From contig NC_087074.1 in the NCBI RefSeq assembly GCF_026151205.1, positions 7,729,726 to 7,793,725 on the forward strand: a stretch of DNA of 64,000 bases. The letters are read 5' to 3'. Below, in pieces: positions 47,857-59,800 of the stretch. The stretch is from Bolinopsis microptera. Lineage: Eukaryota > Ctenophora > Tentaculata > Lobata > Bolinopsidae. Numbering within the stretch: the stretch's first letter is position 1; every line of letters starts with the position of its first letter. Both the position numbers and the translations under genes were made by a program. The notes under the pieces are model-generated. The model saw nothing but the letters and a program-made list of their open reading frames with translations, did no database searches and had not been told where the DNA came from.

Positions 47857-50800
47857 TCTTCCTTTTATGTTCATTATCAATTTCCAGAACCACGTTGGTT
47901 CATTTATTGATTTGCTGGTTTACACATTGCTTATCTCAGGAGAAGTTATTACTGGCGCTTTATCAACGAGTTGCTAATAAGATCTATTCGATTCAATCCT
48001 CCCTATGTCAATTTAAACAGTACTACAAAGGTTTGTTCTTTACGTTTTAAATGCTGTGAGTGACCCTGTAAATACATCTGTACTGTTTCTAAATCCATGT
48101 ATGACAATAGATGACATGTCTGGTGGCAAGTTTGGAAACTTAAAGATCCTGAAATGCATGGTAAATTAAATTTGTTATTAAATTCAGTTTCACTTTCAAC
48201 CAGGTATGGACATGGTTGAGGTAGCGGACCTAACTGAACGAACAGAGGATGGTGAACTACTGCACCCCCTAGATATGAGATACTACAACAAGATAATATC
48301 TCTACTTCCCTACGAGAGTGTTTCTCACGTGTCTGTCCTTAATTGTATGCTAGAGCAGGTAAATACTAGAGCAAGATTCGCTTTATAGTCTGTATAGTGT
48401 ATGCTGTATAATTATGCGCGTATTTTGGAACATTTCGTAAGTATTTAAAACTTGGAATCAAGTGAGCCATCTTCAGAAACGTCCTAATACATAATTTTGA
48501 AGGTATGTGAAGATCAGCAGCCGAAAAAGGAAGAACTGAAAGAAATTGGAGAGGATCCAGTGAATAAACAGTTGGGAGAAATGATACATGGCTTGCCTCT
48601 TACCCTTCTGCAGCAATCTGTAAGATTTAATAATTGTAAAGAAGTATCATCTGTATCCTGACAATCTATAAATTTCTGAGAGAAACTGCACTATCCAATA
48701 CTAAATATCGTAACTCATTTAATCACAACATCAGGAGTTCGAAGGATTTTTATCTCTGAAACAAGAAAAAGTGGAGGAGGATGATCAGCCAATAGTGTTG
48801 AAAGAGGCTGATGAAATCAGAATGAAATCATTCCATCTTAACCCAAAAGTTTATCCTCTTAACGACTTGTAAGTGATGAGGCTGCAGAATTGTATCTCTC
48901 ACTAACATTGATTATATTAATGATTAGATCGTGAATTTATCCGAATTTAAGTTTAATCAAAATAATTCCAGCTGTCGTTGACATTTAATTTGCCCTAATT
49001 TCAGAATATTGCTACAACACAGCATCAGTAGTGCGTTCCTAGAACTCCCCGAAACTAACGCTGAAGTACTTACAAAGATTCAGTCCCTATCTTACGAAAC
49101 GGAAAGTTTCTGCGGACAAACCGGACAGAGCACAGTAAACAAGGCATTGCGTCAGTTTGCTTTTGAGAATTGTGACCACACTAAAACAGAGCCAGGTATT
49201 TCTAAGCTGAAGACCCCGGCAGAATATTTCTGGGATATAGAGATGTTGTTAGGTTCGGCTGAGGTTGGAGTAGAGAATCTACAAAAACTCAAAGATACTG
49301 AGATTTCTAATCCTGTGCAAAGACTTGATCACTTCAACTATCGGACGAGTTATGAGAAAGATGCTCTTTTACAAGTAATTCTACGAAATTCGCTGAATGA
49401 TATGATTGTTCACATCTAACTGATGAGACTTTATCTAGATCTCCCGAATGGACGCTTGTTAAGTTTTAACGGAGTAAATTTCGAGTCAATTATAAATGAT
49501 TAATACTAAATAATTGAACTGAATTCATGAATCTGACGACAGGTATTGGGTGATGCATTTTACGAGTTCCCATATTGTGAGAGGATATACCACCGACATG
49601 AAAATGCAATGTTACTGCTCTTCCACGCTGGATACAATGACAAACGACAATCTAGTTCCCTTTGGAACGAGCGTGTTCACACTGAAATAGGTCAGAGCTC
49701 ATAAGATTTAATTTAGATAAAATACCAAGTTTACTGCCTAATGGCAATCATTTTCGTAAATAGCCGAAGTTTTTGGTCCGTTTAGTTAAGAAAGTAGCTA
49801 GTGATGACGTCTGACGATTTAACTGTTACCAATACATTACGTTTGCAGGGTTCCACTACTTCATCTCTAGAACAAAGGACAGATTCCCAACACTCTTAGA
49901 GAAGCTGCCGCCGCTAACCCCAGCTCCAGCTCCCTCAGAAGCTACTGCCCCTCCAACACCTGTAACTCCTGCTGCTGAGGAGGCTGTCGAGGAGCCAGAG
50001 TTCGTGGTGCGTTCTATAATACTTTAGTTACATTAGTGTACAATTCAACCGTCTGTTTATATCTTAAAGGGATCATGAAGTGTCCCCGACTTAATCGTCA
50101 AAACATTTCACATATACTATCACATAGAAACACTAATATAACAATAGGGCTCGGAATTCCCAGATTCGTAACTTAATTATGTCGCGTGAAATCGATACAG
50201 GAAGATCGCCCGAATTTGTTGGATTGTGGCTAACTGTCAGACACCGCAATAGAAACAGTGTTAAAACGCACATTTTTATTCATGTGCTGTGGCGCCAATT
50301 TAATTGATAAAATCTTCAAATTAACGACACTTGATAGATTTGACTTTTATCTTTCGAAAATTGTGGTTGAATAATGTGCATAATATACACAAGCATCAAA
50401 TAATTGTCTTATAAGTTTACGTACTGCTGTGTTATGTTGTAGGAAGAAAAACATTCAATTACCAAACGCTAAATAACAATACACGTTTGTAAGAACCTAT
50501 TACTTAAACTAACCTTAAATTGTAAATAGTTTTTTCTGGATACAAACATTTACTTGTTAACTTCATGGCAAAATATGTCCATCATCAGTTCCGATACTGA
50601 TAAAACCCGTATATCTTGATCCATCTGTGTTTGGAAACTTTTCTCGGATCGCCGACACAACACATGATGGAAGTACGTATCGAACCTTTTTATCCAAATC
50701 TTGGGAGCTTATCAAATTCACAAATGATTTGTAGGCTAAATATCTCCACTTTTTTTGTGTCAAATGTGCTTTTAGATAGTCTCCCCGTTTTACAGCATCA

Positions 50801-53800
50801 TTGATGGTGAAACTAAACAGGTATCTTGAATATCTAAGGCCTTGTTCATGGTCGGCCCTGTTCACTCTTTTATCCCATGCTGTTCGACGTTTTGCATCGC
50901 TTGGGACGGAATGAAAAACCAGAAAGCTTCTCCTACTACTGGTGTCTCTTCCCTCACGGTTGTTACAACCTCCGACTGCACAATGTCTTACCATCAACCG
51001 TCTTTTGATAAATTTTAACTAGTAAAGAGTTGTTGCAGTGATAATGGAATGAAGCTAAACTAATATATTTAGTAATGTCATAATTGCAAAGCTTGACCTA
51101 CTATACTCTGAAAACACGTGCCGCAGTCGACAAACGCGAAAATTTGTAACAGCTCTGACTTAGTTATTAATTCTTTAATTGGAAGATAAGACTTTTATCT
51201 ACGGGGTACAGACTACGGATACATATGTTAGGTTCGTGTCTACACATTACACGTTATTCAAGAAAGCACACATTCGCAAGCTTTAAAATACAAAGACCGT
51301 ACAAAACGAAAGTAAACAAATTGAACACTGATCGTGCTACATTCAAATTTCATGAAGTGAGCTGTCTTTAATTGCTTGTAGGAACTAGATTAATCGCTGT
51401 ACACCAAATTTAGGAAGATATGTGGAATATAATGGTTTATACCTGATGGTAATCTTGTCGGTTCAACAAAAAAACCAACAGAAAACTTGTTATGGACAAT
51501 TAAAATCAGGTGTTTTTACACATGTCGTATATGCTATCCCGTCACCTAGCCTCAACTTGGAAAAATGTAATTGATATGCCCCATATTATCTCAGCTTGTG
51601 AAGCAATTATGACGGAGCTATTTTGGGATTGTGGCAGAATTACCAAGCCTAGCTCACTACCCAAGTTTCGAGTATTTTTGAAGAATTCGCAAATTTACAC
51701 TTCATGATCTCTTTAATCAATATTCAATATACAACTTCTTTAATTCAACAGATGCCAGACAATCGTCTTGAAGGATTTAAGAAGCGATCAGATATGAAAG
51801 AAGAAGAAAAGGAGAGAGCATCCTCAGGGAAGAAAGGAAAGAAGTCAGCAGGTAAAGGTAGAAAGGGGAGCCCAAGTCCCAAAAGAAAGGGATCTCCTTC
51901 TAAGAGCCCTAAACGAAGTGCAGGAGCGTCTCGCGGAAGCAGTGCTAAGAGTAAAGAGGACAAGAGTAAAGTAGAGTTCGAACAAGTTCCTCTCGTTCCA
52001 GAACCGGAAATGGATATCGTGATGAAGGAGGATGCAGCGAAGAATATGTTTGTTGGGTTCAAACTTCCCAACCAAATATTTGAAGCGACAGGTAAATACT
52101 TGAATGTCCGACAGTAATTCTTTTTGAGCATTACAATTATTCTTTGTTGCGATGGATAAATATTAAATATCAGTAGATGTATATGAGAATTGAAACACTG
52201 GCCATCGCCCCATAAACCCCCCATTATGTAAAATCTTGCTACATTTCAGTTTTCATGTAACTTTTTATCAGGAAACGTGGCTCACTGCCACCCTGCTGAT
52301 GGTAGTTTGGTTCGAGTTGAGAGGTGGGGATTTGAGGGGAAGAGCCCAAAAACTCGTGTGTCCCTTTTGAAAGGTGGTCACGTGTTGTCTCTTAACTATG
52401 TTCTTAAATCTGACATGGACTTGAGAAACGAACAGAGAGCCGCTAAAGAAAAACAACTGAAGCAGGAAGCAGTAAGATTGTTATTAGTATTAAAAACTGG
52501 GTTATCATCTCCCGACTATCAATATCATTTGAATCATAACTCTGAAACGGGGAAGCAAAATTTTAATCTTCAGTTTGGATGGTAAATTCTATAATTCCAG
52601 GAGGCAGCAGCAGCAGCTACACCAGATACTGGAGTAGATTCCTCCGCTGACATTCCCGCTACCGAAGATATAACCACCACTTCTGCTCTGAGCTCAGTGG
52701 CTGACTCTCAAATTCCTCTAGCGAGAAGTGTCTCATTCAATGCTCAGCTCAAAAGTAAGTTGGTTAAATAGGCTTTTATTTACAAAGCAAATTTAATATA
52801 CTTATTTTAAAGACAAGTAGGCTCTGGTAATGAGAATAGTTTTGTTTCATGTTAGAAAATGTTTTGGTTTCCTGTCACCTAATTCATCCTCATCTCAGGT
52901 GGTATGAGTATGAGTTTCAAGAAGCCGGTACCTCCTCCCAAATCAGTACAACTAGACGGAGAAGACGCTGTGCTGCTTGAAGAACCTCTGCCCTCGGTGA
53001 TGGTGCTGTCTATACCTAACGGTCTTGTTTTACAATATTGTCAGCAGCAGGAGGATTCAGGTAGGATTGTGGGTTAAAAGTTGTGATTGTGGGTTTAATG
53101 TTGTGATTGTAGGTTAAATGTTGAGTATTATTTGTTGTCTAAATTTTGTGTTTTTTCGACTTTTATTCAGATGGGCAATTAACTTATATACAATTAAATT
53201 CTACGACAGTGATTTTAAAATAACAAGACTGATTTGCTTTTATCGCAGATTACTTCGCCATAAGACAGACTTATGAAAGTAAGACAGAACTGAAACACCG
53301 TTGTGAAGAGGTACAAGCTAAAACTTGTGCCGAGGAAACCTCTCGACTGTGTCTTTCAAATGGAACTGTTGTGAAACACATGAAGAACGGTGAGACTTCC
53401 ATAAGAAATTAAATAATTTGAATCATATTGGAATGAGCTTATAAAATGAATATATTAAACATATTAGAATGAACATATTAAATGTTCTTAACAGTAACAC
53501 GGTAGACGGTTATATTGATATAATTACTCCCACAGGTCAGACGTTGATTTTGTATCCAGACGGAGGGTACTCATTAAAACACGTACCTCCTCCGCCTCCT
53601 CCTACTCCTCCTCCTGAGGAACCTGTTGGTACACCTGCACCCCTCGATACTGGTAGCGCTGGTTAGTTAACTTCAGCTCCTAATTAGGTTATTATTTTGT
53701 CTGGTTTATCCTAACATCTGCAACTTCACCTCCCCCATTTCCTCGTCCCCCTCAATATGATAACATATCTTACATATCTTACGTATCTTACATATCTTAC

Positions 53801-56800
53801 ATATCTTACAAATCTTATATATCTTACATATCTTACATATCTTACATATCTTACATATCTTACAAATCTTATATATCTTATGTATCTTAGATATCTTACA
53901 AATCTTACATATCTTACATATCTTATATATCTTATATATCTTACATATCTTACGTATCTTACATATCTTACATATCTTACATATCTTATATATCTTACAT
54001 ATCTTACGTATCTTACATATCTTACATATCTTACAAATCTTATATATCTTACGTATCTTACATATCTTACAAATCTTATATATCTTATATATCTTACATA
54101 TCTTACATATCTTACATATCTTACATATCTTACATATCTTACATATCTTGCAGCACCGACTCCTGTGGCCACACCAGCCCCACCCCCACCTTACATAGTG
54201 TGGGAAGTGACAAAAGAGAAGGGAGGAAGAGAACATGTGATGAGTAACGGAGAGGTTGAGGAGAATACCCCTCTTCAATGTTACACCGCCACTGACCCAG
54301 AGTCTAAAGAGGTAACATTGTTATGATAGAAATTCGGCAAAATAACAGTTGACCTATAATTTTAAGTACCTGATTATTCCCTATACTACAGTAAAACTGT
54401 TCCCTACAACTTTACGATATCTTTTGTTGATAAATATCCCGTAAAAACACTGTATTGAAATCTTGTTTTCGCTCTGTCCTTGTCTAGTCCGAACGATAAG
54501 CATTTTACTACGCCAGGTAATGTTCACTCGTATGGATAGCATCCTGTCGGTGATCAGACCAGACGGAACAAGGATTGTCGATCACATTGATGGTACCAGG
54601 ATAACAACCGTCACAAATCCATGTGGTAGGTTTGGTGGTCACAAACGATCCTTAAAATACTTACTTGTGTCTTAAATAGCTGATTTTATTAACATTTCAG
54701 CTTTTAACGTATAACTCAATCAATTTTAGCCTCCACCTTGCAATAAAACAAGGAATGTTGACCATATCAACCCAAATCAGGAGAAGTTGGTTACAAAATA
54801 GAATGTGTAGGCTACGCTACAGTTCAATACTCCGGCTCTGAATCACGCACCATATTTGGAACTCCCACTCGAGTGATCAGCAATGGCAACAAAACATTCG
54901 TAATCGAGGAAGAAGGAGGGATGGACCTACACATCTCGCCTTATGAAAACAAGGTAGAATTGATTGGAACAGAAGACATCGCCAAGAAGATGGACCCTCA
55001 GTCTCTGAATACGATAAGAGAAAGAGGGGAATTAGTGTACTCTGAACTGGGAAAACACCAATTTGATCTGGATAATGAGATTTGTTTCGATCATACTGAC
55101 GTAGCAGGGAATATTTTCAATGTAAGTTACGAAGGAAGGATACTGACAGAGCGACCTGATACGCACATCGTACAACATTTGGATCATTTCTACAAACAGA
55201 ACGCAGTAAGTGCCACGATTTCAATTTTAAGGTTTTTAATCTTATGACGAAGCCTACAATTACAAGCAAATAGCGTGTTTGTGTAAAGTATCTCCCAAAT
55301 GAACCTTATTTTCAATACTTTTGAAACTTACTGTACTATGATAGGTGGGAGCATATCATGAGATTGAGGAGAAATACAGACCGCCTATGAGACTATTTGT
55401 AATCCACTCCGACCACACCGGATCAGAATTAATGGATAAAGAGAAAATTCGAACTCTATTCGAGTCGCCTGACAAAAATGCCGATATTGTACAAGTCATT
55501 GAAGATGTGGAGTCTGACGATCTCGCGAAAGGGTAAATAGATTATTTTACAAGTAATAATTTAAGACGATTCCACTGGAATAATTCCAGTGCAGCACGAT
55601 AACTTTTTTTACCGGGTTCTGCAACAGGAACTTTGCGTAACGCGCGAACGCCGTTTTGTATTTTGGTTGTTAAATTGCTATTGTGAGTCGTTTAAGTACC
55701 CTATTTCCATGGTTACAATATTAATCACGCGCCGCGCTGGGAAATTTTAACTGCCCTGCAATATTTCAAAACCTTCGGCCGGGAGTCTTCAAGTCTTCCA
55801 TTCACATTTTAATTGATACGACTTTGCGATCAATTATAATGTGAATGATTACTGATTAGGCATAAGTTGAAAATGAAAATCTTGGCATTAAGAATGCCCG
55901 CCGGACGCCTGGACTGGTGTTCGGACTTCGGATGCATTATAACTAAATTTTGTTTTTCAGGTACACATTCCTAACGCCCTATTACTCAAGTCCGGGCTCT
56001 AAGTGGGTCAAAGAGTTTGATGAGGGAGACATAGTGCCTGGTGGTCTGGTTTATGCTGGAACTGTCAAACCTGCTGAACAAATAATCGGAGGATGGGAAA
56101 AGAGGGTTTCATCACCGGTCACGACCGAACCTGAACTACCTCCAGCTATTCATTATAACCAGGTATATATTAGAAGAGTGGGGAGTGTAAGCACTACGCT
56201 TACGTCACTTCAACCAATTTTAAGGTATTTATTGAATTTGTGTGCAACTTGATCTGTGATATGTTCCTGGAAACAAATCTGTGAATAACGTTTCCAGAAT
56301 TTGTATCAGTTAAAGTAACAATGTATCAGGTGATCGAGGAAACCCCACTCAATGATTACCACCGAGAGTTGGTGTTAAATGGCATAAAAGCTCACACGCA
56401 GTGGCTTATCGAGCGGGAGCTAAACTCTAGTAAAGCTTCTGTACCGGACGAAAGGTAAGTTCTCACAAATTACCTCGCTTCTCCTACTGATGTCTGATAG
56501 TAGACATTGAGTTTGACCAGATTGAGCATTGGAACTTTTCGTCGCGTTTAATATCGTTGGATTCAATTGTACGTTTCATTATTTTATAATAATCAAATTA
56601 CTGGTTTCGATATCTTAGACAAGTTTATAATGCAGAACGGAGCTGGAGAAAGACAATGCAGAGAAGATGGCAATCAGAGTCGGCAGATCTGCTTCCAAGC
56701 CTCGGACACCACAGAATGTAAGAGAACATTTCTAGATATAAATATCGATTCAACTTAGATTATTTTCTGTATCAATTCACTATCCAACAAGTATTCCTAC

Positions 56801-59800
56801 TTCTGTATTTCAAATTGAGGAGTTCTTGGATAAATCTTGGGTACATTTTTATCTCCAATTAATCTCTAAAATTAATCTAATCATCAATTCAATAACTCTA
56901 TCAGCTATAAATAAATGACCAGTGAACTGATCAAATATCCATACAAATAATACACAAAGCATACAAACAACAAACCATAGGTACACCGTTTGTGGCGCAG
57001 TGAAAGCAAGCAGGTATATAGCCTCCGTGCAGTGAACGTATTCTTTTATACTGCGGCCGCGAAAAGCTGGCCTCTATGTTCAGAGCTTTTAACGTAATTC
57101 TATATTGCAATTTCGAGCTTTTAACGACTAGCTTTTCGTGGCTGTACTACAATCTTTAACTTCAACATATTATATCAATATAGTCGGAAGTCTGAAAATT
57201 TTGCCGAGACAGTGTAGCTTAGTCTATTAAAATAGCCAATTATAGCCATTAAATTACACACTTATACTCTATAGTTAGTATTTACTAGAGTCTTCATTTA
57301 GAACTTAATATTGCTTTATTGAATTTTATTCAACTCGCGCTTAGTAAAATCCTTTAGCCACAACATTTTTCCCGCCTAATTTTCTTTCGCCTGATTTCCA
57401 TCAACAGTTCATATATTTCTTATCTTCCCTCTCTTATCAGTACGCAAGTTATGACAGTTTTGATGAGGTAAATCAAGCAGACTGACTATATCCTTTAGAT
57501 GCAATAATCATTTGAGGCGACGATACATGCATGCTTGGACAAGCAAGGGTAGATCATCAGCTTCACTTATAGTAGACCACATTGCTGGCAGCTGATTGGT
57601 TTATCTGAACTTTCATGAACAATGTGTGTATCATCACCAAAGATCTTTCAACACGCATGTTCAGTTTACCTGCATGCAGTACCGGAAGCAGATTAAGCCT
57701 TACATTGTATTCGTTTATTCAGTGTAGTTTTAGCTTGTAGCATTTTTTGAGCAAAATAGATTAATATTGCATTGAAAGGTAAAGTATGGGAGAAACTCAC
57801 AGCTCGATACAGGTTTTAACACCGAAGTTTTTTACCGTAAAAAAGTTAAACAACGCCTTTTATTTTCTTTCTCTGCCTTGTACACTAAATGATGTTCTAT
57901 CCTTTTAAATAATTTAACGCATGTAATTTTTCGACAGACTCACGGTAAAAACTCGACGTGTGTACTTATATGTGAATGCACGTAAATTTTGCCGTAAGAT
58001 AATCAGTTTGACTGACTAAAAAGGACGGAGTGAAAATTCATCAATCTGGTATTATAACTGATTTAATCTAACAGCGTGCTGGTGTAGACTCGGAGAATAG
58101 GGCTGAATTTTGACTGAAATTCATTATTATCAAGTAAGTTTAAGCCACGTGACAGAACCCCTTAACCAGGATCTCTTGGAGGAAGATGACAGTTCGGAAA
58201 CGGAAGATGAGCATCTTCCAAGTGCTATGGACCGGTTGGAAAAAAAACGGAACACTGTGGAAGTTGTAACCAGAAAATACAGTACCGCTGTTTCCAATAA
58301 TCCTTTCAAGATGAAGATGAAGTTGAAGAAAGGTTTGTTGGATAATTCAGATAAGATTGTAACTTAGATAAGTTAACTCAGATAACGTTATCAATTACTA
58401 TATGAATGATAGTAATGGTTTTAGAGCGATATATTTTACCTACTCTCATATAACCTTTTTATATCTCATATAACCTTTTTTTCCTGTCATAAAAATATGA
58501 TGATCTTTCTCATGGAACAACTCTCTATCTAACGGTGATAAGCACTGAAACACTTAGTTCCCATAGGCATCATTCCTCAAGCAAAGTGGGACCAGATAAT
58601 GGTGGAGAAAATGGAGGTCAACATTCTGAAGAGTGATATTAGAAACTTTAGGGTGCCGCCTTATTTTGATAGCAAATTTGGCCAAAGTTTCCTCAGCAGC
58701 CTGAGAGAAGGTAAATTAAAAACAGACAAAACTCGGTTTCGGTGGATGTTTCGAAATGTTTAATTGATTTTTATATTTCCTTGGATTTTTTCCGAAATGG
58801 AACAATTACCATTCCAATGTCCACTAGTCCGACCTGACGTAATCTTCTGATTTCCCACTAGGTCCTGATATGAAGGGTCTGTCGGAGAATGTACCGTCAC
58901 CAGTACAGGGAACTCCCTCTGACAAATCCCTTGAAAATGGTTTGCAATAAATATCTCTTGAACTTGTCTCTCCGAATAAATGTATGAAATTAAAAATGTC
59001 CGTCCTTTCTTCGCTGATAAAAGGGCCAGCCTTCTTTGGAACTACGAATATATATTATAAATACATAGACACATATTATATATTAATATATGTATTATAT
59101 ATATCTGCCTCCTTCCTCAAATCTTGTAACTAATCTCAGGAGGTAAAGGAGAGAGTTTGTCCACGTCCATGATCCTGATAGACGGTGAAGAGAACGCTGG
59201 ATCAGCTATCAGTCTTACTCAAGCCGGAGCAATTCCCACACCTAGACCAGGTAACCGTGCGGCAGGTAACCATGATAATCGTGCAGCAGGATTCTGTTTA
59301 AGTCAAATACCCCTACTTTATGATTTGGACCTGAAATTAAAACTAGTTAACCACCTACCAGTCTCGAAATATTCCTGTCACCTTCGCAACAGTTCAACAT
59401 TATGACAGTCATGGTATGTCACAATAACTTATGTAATGTCTGAGATTTCAGGAAATCCAACGCCAAACGTAGCCACGGGGGTGGAAGGGGATATTCCAAA
59501 GTGTTCCCCCAAACAATCGTCTCCTTGCAGTGACGGACCTTCTCCAAAAGCTAACCGCAACGTTGGTTATATTATAATAAACCTACTATATTAAACTTAA
59601 TAGTGTGTCTCATAACAGTATTTAACGATTACATTCTCAAATATAAATTACCAGATAACTACTATTGAGCAATGTCTCTCTAGAAATGACTATTTAATCA
59701 CAATTCAGCTATCACCGGTACACGACGAGATAGAAACACCAGTACATGATCTACTTTCCTCCCGACAAACTTCCCAACCTACATCTGGTAAATGCATGCC

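Larger units (their letters stand above)
36249..48555 (+). repeat. Tandem duplication, right copy (12.3 kb)
   Basis: Direct repeat of 23750-36250. The joint at 36249-36250 shows 2 bp (GA) of shared sequence between the two parent exons. Differences I saw: one G/A (27431/39930), a cluster of three substitutions and a 4-bp insertion near 28.69-28.73/41.18-41.24 kb, and a 198-bp shorter TATCT array. It contains a headless CFAP47 3' end and the working 5' part of SPAG17. Confidence 0.97.
43794..48619 (+). other. SPAG17: SPAG17 exons 1-10 (N-terminal region)
   Basis: Exons: 43794-43886, 44168-44308, 44412-44588, 44685-44735, 46524-46725, 46883-47067, 47285-47491, 47940-48030, 48204-48358, 48503-48619. 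Exon 1 (MPKGKPKTPTN, then AWEASLASTLINN) and exon 2 match the SPAG17 N-terminus. Exons 4-5 are lysine-rich low-complexity sequence. Exon 10 here continues past the duplication breakpoint (EEIGEDPVNKQLGEM-like reading), so this copy is the unbroken one. Confidence 0.9.
48735..53661 (+). other. SPAG17: SPAG17 exons 11-20
   Basis: Exons: 48735-48868, 49005-49374, 49543-49690, 49849-50006, 51752-52091, 52272-52471, 52601-52754, 52899-53060, 53249-53389, 53536-53661. Exon 14 ends in a Pro/Ala stretch. Exon 15 holds the strongly basic SPSPKRKGSPSKSPKRSAG segment. Exons 19-20 start the family's PNGT/PDG-type repeats (CLSNGTVVKHMKNG, LILYPDGGYSLKHV) followed by a run of prolines. The exon 20 acceptor at 53535 is chosen because an upstream AG (53494) gives a stop. 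Confidence 0.88.

Noticed and set aside
50563-50997. P2X7 receptor gene
   Set aside because: Only the intracellular C-terminal domain is present; no membrane segments or extracellular ATP-binding region.
53706-54326. Long ICKICKIC, RYVRYVRY and LTYLTYLT frames on both strands
   Set aside because: By-products of the decamer array; only 54154-54311 + is a real exon.
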